Part shown: one piece after another, positions 10,430 to 23,707 of the stretch | Numbering within the stretch: the stretch's first letter is position 1 | Layout of the letters: the number at the start of each line of letters is the position of its first letter | Source: Drosophila pseudoobscura | Taxonomy: Eukaryota > Arthropoda > Insecta > Diptera > Drosophilidae | Direction: 5' to 3' | NCBI RefSeq assembly: GCF_009870125.1 | Contig: NC_046683.1 | Span: 7,440,001 to 7,504,000 of the forward strand | Length of the DNA: 64,000 nt | Translations under genes and position numbers: made by a program | Notes under the pieces: model-generated | The model's database searches: none | What the model was told of the DNA's origin: nothing | What the model saw: only the letters and a program-made list of their open reading frames with translations

Positions 10430-13400
10430 CCATACCCATGCCCAAGCCCATCCGCCCTGGCACCCGGCTCTGAAATTACGTTGGAAAAATAGCGAAATAA
10501 AAACCAAAAAAAAAAATCAACAAAAATAGAAAGAAAGACCAGCTGCGGGAGGCCGAAGATTTAGATACCCTAAGAGGATGCATCCCCTAGTCTCAGAATA
10601 GGATCTTCTATAATACAGTAGAGCTCACAGGTTCAAGTAATCCTACGTAAAGCCCTCGCCAGTTATGATTCTCAATTAGAAAGGCCAGTCTGAACCCTGT
10701 ATACCCCTAAGAAGTGTATGATAATATTTCATTTAAGGAACTTTTTTTCCAAAGTAAAGTCAGGAGTCTTTCGATTAGGTTTAAACTGAATAAAAATCTA
10801 TAAAACCAGGCGAAAACTGAACTTTAACCTCTATTGTGTACAGTATCTTTGGAACCAAACTATTTTCATTCTCAAAGATATGTCTTATCGAAATATATAA
10901 ATATATTGTTGTCTGAGATAATTTGTACATCCCTATAGAGAGATACTATTGCTGCTGATCCATCATAAGCCTCTTAGACCTGCAAACATTTGGTCCAAAT
11001 CATTATACCCACTGCCAAGGGTATATAAAAAAAAAAAAGGAGGTGATGAGACAGTGACAAGAGCAGAGACGAATAAATGCTGATAATGTTGAATGTGGCG
11101 CATAAATGACGCTCAAATGACACACTCACACACGACACCACACCACACCATGCCACGCCACGCCACACACATTGGGGCAGAGATATAGCCAAAGCTATAG
11201 CCATACTTAGATACAGATACTCGAAAGCGACTTCAAGTCCACATTTAATGAACTCTAGACGAAAAATCTCAGCCAAAAAAAGATGCTGACAAAGGATAAA
11301 GCCTGGGATGGCAGAGACACTCTTCAGAGGAGACACTATGAATTCCATCGATGGAATTTGTAGGAATACCAAGTGCATAAAGAAATAAAGAATACTCGTA
11401 TACATATATTGAAATTCAAACCAAACAAAAAGGGAAAAGTATTCTTTTAATTCAAATAAAAATATACAAAAAATCGTTTTGCAGTTATGGAATTTGATTT
11501 GGAAAGAATTAGAGAATTATTTCCATATTGACAAGTTGATGAATGAACAGTGAAATATCAGAACAACTAGAAGATTCTCAATAGACTGTGGGGGAAAATA
11601 AAACCATCAAGAAAGATGAACCTTCGAGTAATCGCCCGATGATCGCCTTCGATCACAGAGGATGAAGGTATAACATGGTTCTAAAAGATGATGAGACTTT
11701 GGTCTATGATAAACCAAAGTCTCATCATCTTCTCATATTTATTTTTCTGTCTATCTTTTGATTTCTTAGCCTCCCAGCCTCAAGGACTTGTTGCTCTTCC
11801 GTTAAGCATATATTATTTTGTAGGCCTACAATCTTAGGCTACAATTTTGTAAATAGACAAAGAAAACTTCTACTATTTCATATAGAATTTTTTAGAAGGT
11901 GTCTTTAAAGAAAGTATCAACAATTTTTCCACATAAAATGTATTATTATTGATTACAGATTATGTCTACAGAACGTATTCCTACATCACCTGCCAATAGA
12001 TTTTCTAGAGTATCGAAACTCTTGTTATATTTTTTGATGGATTTTTTTCCCGTATTACAAACCACTTTTTCAGTTGGACTTTTGTATGTTTTTGCATGTG
12101 ATTTAGCTTAATAAATGTTTATTTGCATATTCTTTTGGCATTAAGCCCTTTATATTTTGGCATTTATTTAATTGGTATATTTATCACTCGCAAACACACA
12201 AACACACACACACTGAATACAAATTGTTATGGCCCAAATATTTTGTGAATTAATATTTGCGTAAATTCTGTGTTTTTTTTCCACTCAGTTTTCGTTTGGC
12301 CACACATTTTTACGGCACGTTTTCTGGAAGGTTGTTTTTTGTTTGTTTTTTGAAACTTATTTATTGTTTGTTTTTGATATTTATTTGGTTTTTTATTTAT
12401 TTTTTATTGTGTGTGTGTGCGGCTTCCTTCTGTTTCTGTCTGCAGGCGTTTTGTCGGTTGATAGATTGCAGCTGGTCGTCGAGGATATATCTGGTTGGCT
12501 CCAAATGTTCAACGTATACCCTGTACCGAAATCGAGCGGAAGAGCAGCAGCGGGGTGTATGCGATGTGGGGATGCTTTGTGCAATATCCCAGAAGCATCT
12601 CAGAAGCATATCCCATTAGGGGTTTGAGGTGCTTCACACGCATGAAATATATTTTTTGAGATGCAAGAAATTTTAACAGAGGACATCTTATAGGGTGAGA
12701 AAAAATAACTATTGTTTGGAATATTAAGCCCATAAAAAAACTTTGAATTAATGCCATACAAACCCTTACGATAAAAGCTCAAAAAGAATCACTAAACATT
12801 TGATGGACTAACCTTCATTAATAGAAAAATTAATGATCTAAACGAATGGTATAGACAGAAAATATGCCTGTATCTGGAAGTACTTCATTGAGCAGTTTTT
12901 GGAAATCAGTTGGGTAATAATTACAATCATATTGAAGGAAAGATGTAGTCTTTTTATTTTATAGATAAATCATATATGTATTTCTGGAGCGTGGAGACTA
13001 GGGACTAGGGAGACTATTACGGAATAATTACCAGATGTATGTACCCCTCTAAGAAAAACAATAGCCTTGTGCTCCTATAAGCCATTGGGTCGAGCACGCC
13101 CTGGCTCATTCTGGCTTGCCGTTTTTTTTTATGCGTTTCTGCCAATTTTTCATACATGTGCATGGCCCCGTCTGTCCCTCTGGCTGTCTGTCTGTCTGGC
13201 TGAGAAAATTGCCCAGCTAATGGCTATTAAGGCCCAGACTCCGAAAACTGCGAAACTCCAACTGGAGCTGCAACTCGACTCCACTGCGAGCGCTGTCCCG
13301 TGTCCACTGAAATGCGTTCCCGAAATTGCATTTGTCGCTCGTTGGGTTTCTTGTTCCATTTACAGTTTACATTTTTGTTTCGGGTTGAAGGGTTTTTTTT

Positions 13401-14840
13401 TGCTCCATTCCCTTCTCCTCCTTTGTTTTTTATTTTTTCTTAGCTAATTTATTATTGAGAGCGCGGCAGGCAGACCAGCGTGCTCTCGTTCTCGTTGCGC
13501 TCGCTCTCTTTATCCGCCAACATCTGATCCTTTTTTTTTTTTTTTTTTTGGGTCGGCTCATCTGTCAAAGGAGCTGTCAAATTATTAAGCGTTACCCGGG
13601 ACATGTGAAATATGCTCTGAACTTTGGCCAAAATGGAATCACCCACAAAGAAATTGTATAAATATATGTGTGGTGCGGCAGTAAATGCACTCCGAGAAAA
13701 CAGTTGGGACTTGGGAATTGGGAAAATTAACATTAATCCAAATCAGTCCCTAATCATTAGCAGCTAGGGGCGCGGCTCTACATTTATACCCCTCCGCCAG
13801 AGGGCGCACACTGCATCTGGAAGAGTGTGCGAAAGAGAGGGAAATTTTCATTGGTTTCTTCTGGCTTTAATAATGTTCCGATCTGGTTCGGATTCAGCAA
13901 TCTGCTGGCTATGGTTCTTCTCTCGTTTTTCAAAGTTTTTTTTGCTTTTAAAATATGGCGAGTGTCCCTACATTTTATTCGCATTGGAAAACCAATCGTT
14001 AACATAATTCTGGAGTTATTCCTTGGGCTTCTTACACAGCATATGTATAATGTTTTTCTACAAAGAAAACCACTTTGAAATGAATCAAAAATGTTTATTA
14101 TAATCTTCCTAGCAATAAGTGAAATTTTTGTTTCTTCCTTTTTTTCCAGTGTAGAAACCCAGTCAAAGCTCTCAAGATTGATCACCATTTGTAGTACCCT
14201 CTACCCCCTGCCCTCCCGCTCTCCACTTCATCCCCTTTTCCGGCACCTCCTCCCTCCACCTTCCTCCTCAATGCTTTATCACTCCCCTTCGCTTCTCTAG
14301 TTTTTTCTGTGTGTTGTTGCACTCTTTCAAGACCGCGATGCATTTTCAGGGGCAGCTTGATGATTCGTCACTCTTTTGGCTAGAAATAGAGCTGGACAGA
14401 GTGAGTGAGAGAGAGAGAGAGAGAGAGAGGTAAGCACTTGACCAGGCTCTAACCGTTACCCCCTCCTCCTGCACCTTTTCTTCCCCCATCCTCTGGCTTC
14501 ACACTCCGCATCGCAAGTAATTCATCAGCCACTCATTCTCATTGTTTCCTCGCCCATTTCTCTTGCTACACCCCCGACCTCTCGACCTACCGACCCCCCA
14601 CCCGCCTGTGCGTATTGCCCGCTGACGCATGACACCCCTACACCTACCTGTGCCCCCACCCACGCACACCTCCCGCTCTCTCTCTCTCTCTCTCTCTCCC
14701 GCGGACTGTGAACGACGGATGTGAACGCGGAACACGCACTTGGCGTCGATTTGCTTAATTGGTAAGAGCGTAAGAAGGCATTTGCCTGGAAGGTCTACCC
14801 ACCTCGTAAAGGCCCAAAACATTGCATTACGCGTTTTGAG
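10430..14840. other. Non-coding spacer
   Basis: AT-rich DNA with no coding region I can support. Contents include a perfect 19-bp inverted repeat (11685-11731), a T20 tract (13530-13550), GA and CT microsatellites (14405-14430 and 14675-14700), and a C-rich patch (14200-14290). ORFs of up to about 140 codons are unlike known families and start at non-ATG codons or in repeats. Confidence 0.5.
11685..11731. repeat. Perfect 19-bp inverted repeat with 9-base loop
   Basis: The arm AGATGATGAGACTTTGGT (11686-11703) is matched exactly by its reverse complement at 11713-11730, plus one extra A-T pair, around a nine-base loop. Pairing does not extend outward, so the stem is short for a typical fly pre-miRNA. 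The surroundings are AT-rich non-coding DNA. Confidence 0.8.
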
Positions 14841-15279
14841 GTAGCTCTGCTATGGTCAGACGTTTGTGGAACATTAAGGTATAATTATCCATGCAGACAA
14901 TGAAAGGATTTCCGACCATCATATAATTATTATAGAAATAGTCTTTAGTTCGATGAAAAGAAACGAGGAACAGACGTGACCCATTTGGGGTATATCTTCT
15001 GTACGAATTTCCAATAAGCAAACGGCTCTCTTCTATTTTTAGCGCTGTGTTCTTTTTCTTCTTCTGTGACTGTGTCACCTTCCAGCAAGGAAGTTGATTA
15101 GCTGTGGGAATATCCCATAAGCGAACGACTTTCTTTTGAGGTCTTTCTGTATAAATTGTCTCTAAATCTTTTACCTCCTCCTTTTTTTGCAGAGGGTTCT
15201 TCTTTTCCATTTCAATTTGTCGTTTATTGGTTCTTTTTCCTTTAGAAAGGACTTCGATTCTCTGTACAACTGTTTCCAT
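14827..15279 (-). CDS. Candidate 150-residue ORF, unknown; possibly repeat-derived
   Basis: The minus strand is open from ATG at 15279 to TAA at 14827. The frame also stays open upstream to about 15440, with no further ATG. The product is Lys/Glu-rich at the N-terminus and mixed, aromatic-rich at the C-terminus (GSRLFLVSFHRTKDYFYNN). I recognise no domain. The 5' half overlies a DNA repeat with a 94-base period, so repeat copies are read in different frames; that argues against a constrained protein and for a chance ORF over a degenerate repeat. The ordinary-looking C-terminal half is the only reason to list it. Confidence 0.2.
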   Translation of the reverse strand: METVVQRIEVLSKGKRTNKRQIEMEKKNPLQKKEEVKDLETIYTERPQKKVVRLWDIPTANQLPCWKVTQSQKKKKNTALKIEESRLLIGNSYRRYTPNGSRLFLVSFHRTKDYFYNNYMMVGNPFIVCMDNYTLMFHKRLTIAELPQNA

Positions 15280-15385
15280 AAGCGACTGGCTTTTTTTTAC
15301 CCTTTCGATTTCGTCTTTTATTGGATCTTTTTCTTTTAGAAAGGACTTCGATTCTCTGTGCGATTGTTCCCATAAGCGACTGGCT
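15000..15385 (-). repeat. Diverged tandem cluster of the dispersed CGCTTATGGGA family
   Basis: On the minus strand four units carry CGCTTATGGGAA or a variant, at about 15355-15384, 15262-15290, 15101-15133 and 15000-15032. The first two lie in near-identical blocks with a 94-base period that also share GAGAATCGAAGTCCTTTCTAAA. The other two are more diverged. The core matches single copies elsewhere in the window. Confidence 0.65.
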
Positions 15386-15899
15386 TTCTTTTTACACCTT
15401 TCGTTAGCTGTTTTTATTTTATTGGAACCATGTCTTCCCTATGTCCTCGCATTTCTCTCTCTTTTCTTATATGCCGTCTATGTTTTTTTCCTTCTTTCTA
15501 TTTTTTTGTTGCATTCCCAGTTCTTACCCCCAAAAGAGTATACATCGGTCAGTGTGTATCTGCTTTCTGTGCAGATATCCATCTCTTCCTCTCTCTATTG
15601 TACGTTCTTCTTTCATTCTCCATTCTCCCCTCTGCACACTCTGCACCCAGAGACTCTGTCTCTTATCAGACTCCCGTTGACTACTGTCGTCAATCAAACT
15701 TTGGTGACTTGCCAGACGACGACGAAGGTCTCTAGTATACCTCTATATCAACCTCACCCTCACCCTCTCTATCTCCCTCTCTCCCTCTGTGTTTCTTCTT
15801 CTCTTTCGCACATGTTTTTCATGGTCGAGATAGGTGCGTGTGAAGTTTTTAATTTTCAACATTAATTTAAAGACAATTCTTTATGTTCCTCTAACATTT

Positions 15900-18800
15900 C
15901 GCACGCGCAGGCGCAAAAGGCGTCGAAGCGTGTCCAAGTTTTAGTTTTTGTTTCATTTTGTTAGACAACAAACAAATTAATGAGAAATGCAGAAATCCAC
16001 ACAAACAAAAGTCTGTGCAGAAATCAACAAAGTGTCGGGTCGCGCCGGCGCAGTCGCAGTGCCCCATAATGGGGCAGCAGCTGTCCTTTGAGTGTCAGCA
16101 GGGCTGATCTTGCACTGAACCCGCGAGGGCGTGGCAGCTCCACAGGTAGAAGGCTCCACAGCTCCAATTGGAGATCCCGATGTGGCCATGTGGCTGCCCT
16201 TTTTTGTAGCCTTGGGGGCACGTGGCCATCAGAAGTGAGGTCAATGCCTGATGATTGTTTAGGCTCCGTCTTTTTTGAAAGGCTCTTTGTTTTGTGGGGC
16301 CTCCTTGCCCACCAAGAAGAGCCGGCCAAAACATGATCAGCTTAAAGCTTAAACTTTGGCTGCAAGTTTCAGAATGAAATTCAAAACTCTTTTCAACATA
16401 CTGTTGCTCGGCCCTTGCCGCGCTGGAGCTGGAGCCATAAGCCATATTTGGGCTTACATACGCTTCCCTTTTTCGCATACCCTATATCCTGGCATGGATT
16501 GAGAGTATCATCGAAGTGGAAAGGATACTCGTATCAATCGGAAGTTCGCCAAGAAGTCTTGCGACCGAGCGGTGCTGCTGCAGGACGCGTGGCCCTCATT
16601 TATAGCCAACTTGAATAAGATATCTTATGGTTCTAATATTGCATTCGATCAATTGTTGGTAAAACCTCTTATGACATATGTGATTCGGATCTTTGACCAG
16701 TCACTTGTAAGCGCAGAATGCCACAGAGAAGCCACCAGAGTTGCCAGAGTTGCCAGACATCTTTTCCCTGTCTCATAAGAGCCTCCAAAATGCCAGACTT
16801 CTTTGCTTTGTAAAATATACTTTCATTTTATTGTTGTCCAGTGTATCTAAAGCGTCGCTTTGTGGCGCTTAAGTTAACCTCAATATTTGGTGAGCTTCTC
16901 ATGTTTCGCTCTTTTGTTGCCTGAGCCCCACCACCCCCCCACCCCCCACCCCCTCACCACTTCAATGCCCCCTGCCTCTTCCGCCTTGCCGCCTTGTCCG
17001 GCACGGTGCTATCTTTCTGTAGATTTATTGTGTGAATTGGCATTGACAAAGTGCATTTGATTGGTTCTTTTCTCTCTCTCTCTCCCTGCGATGCGATGCG
17101 ATGCAATGCGTTGCGTGTGTTTCGTCTTCTTGTCCATGCCCCGTGCCCCATGCCCCATGCCCATCCCCCTTCACACTCACTCACTCATTCTCCACCGTCT
17201 GTCGTTTTTAATGTGTTTTGATAACAATTCCATTAAAAGTGAAGAAGTTTATAATAATAATTTTCGAGCAGCCATGAGGCTGGACTGCCTGTTGCTATAC
17301 CCTTCTTGGCCTTGAGGGTATTATCATTTTCCCGAGACGAAATTCATCTATAGAAAGAAGTATTCATAGCACTCATAAAACGCAAAGATCGGAATGCAAT
17401 CAAAGCCAACTAAAGGAACTCTAAAAGATGAATAATGTATGGGTTTTAGAGATGATTTCAAAACAAATCGTATAACCTACTATACATCCACAGGGTCTAG
17501 CCACATTTGTGGTGTTCTCTGATGGTTTCGTAGTAGTTTTGACTGGTTTCCATATGATTTATACCCTGGGAAGTCATAGTATTTTCATGTACGAGGAGAG
17601 CTGTTAAATGCAATTAAGAAATAACATTCAATAGGTATTCCTCTCCTAGATTCCTCTCAAGGAAACATCAGATTATAGATATATACCCCAATATACCCCC
17701 CCCAAGGAAGGAAGGAAATCAAAGGGACATCCGCTTGATACAGATATCTATCTGTATATTTATATAATAATAAAAAGAAGGTATGTATGTAATATATATA
17801 GTTCGGAACAATAATAATATCTACCACTGGCCCTTAGCCTTAGTCATGACTCTCTCTCTCTCCCTTTCTCTCTCTCCCAGTGTGGCTGTGCTTCCTCTTC
17901 GATGAAGCGTATTCTGGTATTCACACTGGTGCCCAACAGACACGAGTGCCTTGCCTGCTCTTTCTGATTCAATTGATTGTTGTCAGTCCATCACACATGG
18001 CATTGGCCAGATAGACGGCATATCTCTGCATATAAATGTATGGCATGGATCTGCACAGAGTGCACAGAATATGGAAAGGGAATGGGAATGGGAATGGGCT
18101 GACGGTGACCCAATATGCCATGTGCTTTATTGCAATCAATTTGCTCTTGTTTGTCAATTAGTTGGGAGGCGGCGGTGTGAGTGTGAGTGGTGTTGTTGTT
18201 TCATTGTTTTTGATGTTATTGGTGTTGCATTTGTTGTTTGTGCCCCTGCCACGTCCATGGCTGCCACTGGCTGGCTGGCTGGCTTGCTGGCTGGCTGGCT
18301 GGTGTTGCATTTGAAGCCAAACAGCCAAAGTTTTAATTGGCTGCATTATTTATTGTTTTTCACTTCGTCGAGCAACCACAAAATATCCTCCTCCATCACT
18401 GAACTCTGCCCCCAATTTGAATGAACAATTATTGTTGCACTCTCAAAATGCATTTCATTTAATATTTGCTCAACTTTTGGGCCGATGTGTGCGCCCTGCT
18501 CCCAGAGCAAGCCCCAAGTCTCATTAATAATTTTTTGGCTTAAAACCCAAAAAAACACATCTATGAAACAATAAACTAAACAATAAACTCGTAAAAGTGT
18601 ATTGAAATTTCTAATTTGTGTAACTTTTCACTTCAATTCAATTATGATGGAAACACTTCAAATGGAATGGAAATGGTATTGTTTTTCAGATACAAGAGTT
18701 CTATAAACAAATTAGGAATTTCCATTGCAGGCATACCAGTTAAAATGCTACTCAATGCTAAAAAAATCAAGCTTAAAGAGCTGTGCAACACTGCTTTTGT

Positions 18801-21800
18801 TTTGGGATCAGCCGCAGAAAGCTTCACGCTCTGCCGCAGCCAACTTCACTCTCAGCCGCGGCCAACTTCACGATCAGCCGCGGCCAACTTCACGCTCAGC
18901 TGATACTCCGTCTATTAAAGTACATAAAATAGACATTAAGGCGCCTCATCTATAAAATACGTATATCAATTACTGAACACAGCAGCAACAATCCTTCCAT
19001 TTACTTCTTTCTTTTCTTACATTCTGTTGCAGTGTATAAATATATAACATATTTTTCCCAATTAAACTACTCTTTAACTCTACCAATGGCTTAGAAAGAA
19101 ACAAGTTATACACCCAGATAGGATCTTTTTGCGCATATAATGCCTAAAATATATTGTTCTTCGAGGAAGGACAATAGTATCCAAATAGTATTAATAGGAA
19201 TATCACAAATTAGGGCAATCATTTTGCAATAATTAAAAATTAGTTTACGAATATATTTACAAATAAAAGCTAGAGTTATCTAAAGATCTAAATTAAATTC
19301 GAAGTTTATTGGTAGCCTTAAATTTTATAGATTTTCCTTGAAATTTATTGATTTGTTTCCTTCAACCGATTTGGTCTTGGAAACCTCCACCTCTTCGTCT
19401 GCCTCTAATCTTCAGGTGAGGAGGCCGCCACCATTTGGCGAAACTGATCCATGGAGTGCCCATCGCCATCGGCCCGAACATCAATAGCCAATCTCCTGGC
19501 TCGCTGGAAGAAAGGAGGTGGACGTTGGCAGTCCAATGAATGCGTGGATCCTTTCTGCAGTCAGTGGGCCCTGGAGGATCGTCTGGCTCCACGAAAAGCA
19601 TCCATGAGCAGCGGCAGTCCCAAGCTTCTTCTTTTCTTTGAGAACTTTCCTATGATTTCCACACACACTTGCATGTATATCAGGAACCCGCTGTTGTCCT
19701 TCAATTTTGCGTTGCCTCAAACCTCTCCACACATCTGCAGGTGCACAAACAGTGCGATGCCCATTCCCGGCAGCAACAGCAGCAGCCATGACAAAACCAT
19801 CTATTAGGACACCCCGGACCCAGCTGCTGAGCCATCCACTATTTGTAGAGCTTAAGGACGATACAACTCAAAGTGGCATGGAGGAGTGGGCCAGGGCCAC
19901 AAAGGGTTGCGTTCGACGCTCATGTGGAGCAGTAGTGTGTGCTGTGTGCTTATAATTATTTAACTCTTTTGCATGGTACCCCTGACGCCCTTCCCCGCCC
20001 ACCCCCCGCACCACTCGTAACGCTTAGCCTCTGCCGCTGCCATCCCCCTGCCCAAACATGTAGCTAGCGCCAGATGAAGATTAATTGTAACACAGGAAAC
20101 ATTCATAACATTTTTCAAGCTTAATCTTGTAGCGCAATTCCATCCGGGGATCCATCCACAGGGCAGCGAGAGGGAGACAGAGAGAGGGAGAGGGTAGGTA
20201 GCACGTGGAGTAAAACTAACTTATTAATAATAATAATTGTTTCGTGTGCATAGAGTCCTCATCTATTTACCCATGCCCCCATACCCCCTGCCTCTTCCTT
20301 TCCCCCGCCCTTGAACATGTGTCACAAAAGGAAGATCCCTGCCAGGGCAACAGAATGCTTGTGTGTTTTTGAAAAATGATTTTTAGCGGCTTATGTCGGG
20401 GGGGTATGGATATGGGTATGGGTATATGGGCCTGGGAACACCAAAAACTAGTTTAACCATATTTAACCCCTCCCCCACCACTCTTAGGTAACCTCTATAA
20501 CGCTGCTGGACAACGCCTTTTGCCATTTGACCAGAGAGCAAGAGAGAGAGGATGAGAGACACACAGTGCAGATCGAGTCGAAGATGGTATACACTATTCA
20601 AGGTATAGGTATACATACATAGGTATCTATTTTATTTGATATTTTTTTGAAGATTTAACCCTTTGTTTATTGGTGCTTTTTTCTAGTATCTGATCTAATA
20701 CCTGATCTATGGCTACCCTATAAAAACCCTTCAAAAACTCAGCAATATTTCCATTTAATATATGACCTAGTCAGGTTTTGATTTAAACATTAACCTATTA
20801 AAAAAGCCCACATTTAATCTGAATATAAAACACTTTCAAATAAATATTATATTGTATTAAATTTGCGGCCATATATGTTTTTTATATAGTATAGTTAGAT
20901 TAAATAATATTATGAAATAATGAAAATATTCAAAAACAAATTACACGAAACAATTTTTTTTAGCAAACTAAATTTTTTCTTCTTTTTGCATTTATAAAAT
21001 GAGTTTTTTAAGACACTTTAATTTTAGATCAAGAAATACAGTTCCACTTTTTTCACCTAGAATTCTTAGGGGCAGGGCAGGGGGGATTAACATAATAACC
21101 TCATTAAAAACATGAATTAATTATACAAATTATTATATTTAAAAATGAAATATATTTAATATAAATAAAATAAAATACTTAAATCAAATCTTTTTATGGT
21201 AATATTAATATATTTTTAAAATTTCCATTCTCTTTAAACATATTGAAAACCAAGGGAAAATATTCCAATATAATGGCCTTTTTCCCTGATTTGACTTTTT
21301 CTTTAACTTTTAAGTATCATAATATCATTTATGCACTCTCTTATATGGCAAATCCTACACGGATTGTGGGATCTCAAATGGCAGGCCATAGTGTTTATAC
21401 TTTAAAAATCGTCGTCGTGGTCGTCGTCGTCGTCGTGTGGCGTTTGTTTCCATTTGTTGTTCAACGACTTTTTACAACTGCTACCTGTTTAGGGTTTTTC
21501 GTTGTTGTTTTTGTTGTTGTTGCCTGAGATGGAATTCCATTTCGGGATCACTTAAGTGGCACCCGCTGATCCCTCGCTGAACCCGCGCGTGAACCCCAAG
21601 AGCGGAGACATTAATTTTATTGTTTTGACTGTGTGCGCCACCACACCAACGATCAGAATCTTTTTTCGTAGCATCTTGTTGTTGTTGTTAGAAACCATCT
21701 TGTGGTGGCTTGAGCTCTGTTTAGAGTTGTGTTCAGTCCAGTTATTGATAGTTCCGAATTAGGGTCAACTATGCGGTTAGCAGGGCGCTCTGTCCATCTG

Positions 21801-22570
21801 CAGGTAGCAGGCAGGTAGGTTTATCATCTGTTTTAATTACAATTACCACTCCTGGAGTGGTTCTGGAGCAGAGAAGGGCAGAGCAGAGCACTAGATAACC
21901 GAACGGGGGGGCAGCGGGACTCTCTCTAAAGGCCGCTGCAGGTGTTTCCAGGCAGTTAGCAGGCGGAGTAAATGGTCGGCCCCCCACAATCTCTACAATC
22001 TCCAAAGAGTTGCTTCCAGAGGTGGGAAATGGGAAGGCAAATCAAATTCAATATTTTCTCACTTTGCCAGACGCTGAGATGTATCTTCCGCTGATGGAAT
22101 GGGTTTAATATGTACCATATATGTATCTTTAGATTTTAGTAATTTCAATACTTGTACTATGATAAATCATAGATGCAGGTATCCTAGGAATTTCCCCTGT
22201 TCCATTTCAAGACCCCTAGTCCCCTAGATGAATTTTGGAATTCAAGATACTTTGTTGGAATGCTTTTAGAACCCATACGCTATAAGATACATATATGCAA
22301 TATATCCAATCCAAAAAGATATCAGAATTCGAGTTTAGATTTCAAAATTAAAACGTAATGATCATACAGATTCCTATGTAATGTTTAGTCTCAAGATCTA
22401 CATATCAGCTATCTGTGGAGACTCTTTTTTGAATTGGTCTCTTAAGGAACAAATAAAAGATATAGTTACAACAGATATATATTCAGAGATCCCTCTTATA
22501 TACTCCTCAAAGATCGAAAGAGAAAAAATCACAAGTGAATACAAATCTTAAGCCTTTTCAAAAGATTCCC
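15900..22570. other. Non-coding spacer with simple repeats
   Basis: No gene is supported. It holds GCGAT repeats (17088-17110), CTGG repeats (18265-18302), a 22-bp minisatellite (18810-18898), GTCGTC repeats (21408-21438) and AT-rich DNA (20640-21240). A more balanced segment at 19390-19960 has codon-like composition in places but no family motif or complete exon structure. Confidence 0.5.
18810..18898. repeat. 22-bp minisatellite, four copies
   Basis: Units of the form GCCGCGGCCAACTTCACGCT occur four times in tandem with a 22-base period; the first copy reads GCAGAAAGC in place of GCGGCCAAC. It is GC-rich inside AT-rich surroundings. Confidence 0.8.
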
Positions 22571-22579
22571 AGATCATAA

Positions 22580-23707
22580 ATTTTTGGTTTTTTTTTTTAT
22601 TTTATTTTTCTTTTGTTTTTTTTGTTTGTTGTATTATTAATCACTTCTTAGACATTAGTTTTAAGTTTTTAGTTGATTCTCGTTTGGTTTTGCTCATCAT
22701 TATACATGTACTAGAAAATATGAGTGGTTTTTTTGTTGTTTTTTGGTTTTATTTCACACTTGGTGTATATGTATATATAGTGTATATATATGGTATAGGT
22801 GTATATAACGCATGCGTTTGTATATCCATTACACGAGTTATATATCAGTATCTGGTTTCGATTCTATACATTGTTTCTTGATCTATAGTTTTTCAGCTCT
22901 TCTTAAACATAGTACATCTATGTGTTATATGTGGGGTTTTTGGGGTTTTTGTTTGGTTGTGGGCAGGGGGTTCTGTTCTGTACGGTATGGGGATCAAACG
23001 AAGAAACTCTAACAAAGACGAACCATACAAAAAGATACGTTTTATATATAAATATATACATATATATGTACGTATATATGGGTGTAAGGAATACATGTAT
23101 ATAAATCTGTATGTCTAGGGTATAGGCAAAAGGTATATAGGTTCAATGCATATATCGCATATAGAAGTGTATATATATATATCGATTTTTTTTTATCGCC
23201 AATTTACGAGTATTGTTTTTGTTGTTGTTGTTTGTTTTCGATCGTGTCTCTCTAACAATCTAGGTCTCTAAGTGTCTGTCTGTGAATGGATATAACTTGA
23301 TTCCCGTATATAGTATATATATGCCAGATTTGTTTTTGTTTTTATCCGGGGGCAATGAGTACATATGTGTGTATGAAGAAGACCAAGTTACCATTAATAA
23401 GTCATTTGCTTTTTGGGCCTTTTAAATTAATTTGTTTTTTTTTCTGTTTAGAACAACGATTTTCAACATTTTCAATATTAGTTTTTTCTTTTCATTTCGG
23501 TTTTTTATTTGTATTTATTTTTTGGTTAGTTTGCTGGATTTTGGATTTGGAAGAGTTCCAGCTCCACAACGTATCCCCCCCCCCCCATTCGTACACCCCT
23601 CCAACAAAAGCCACAGCAGCTTTCAGCATTTGTTGTTGCCTCTCATATACGTTCTCTTTGGTTGCGATTGCTTTTCCTTTTTGTCACACAGATTATTGTT
23701 GATGCCA
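22580..23707 (-). other. Probable 3' untranslated region of the DUSP gene
   Basis: Immediately 3' of the phosphatase stop codon the minus strand is A-rich and free of coding signal, with several AATAAA signals (seen as TTTATT on the plus strand, for example around 23510 and 22600). This is typical of a fly 3' UTR. The exact cleavage site cannot be placed, and the 5' boundary of this feature is a guess. Confidence 0.45.

Noticed and set aside
15227..15865. 212-codon plus-strand ORF, hydrophobic
   Set aside because: It comes from T/C-rich DNA (Phe, Leu, Ser codons) and does not begin at ATG. The hydrophobicity reflects composition, not membrane segments.
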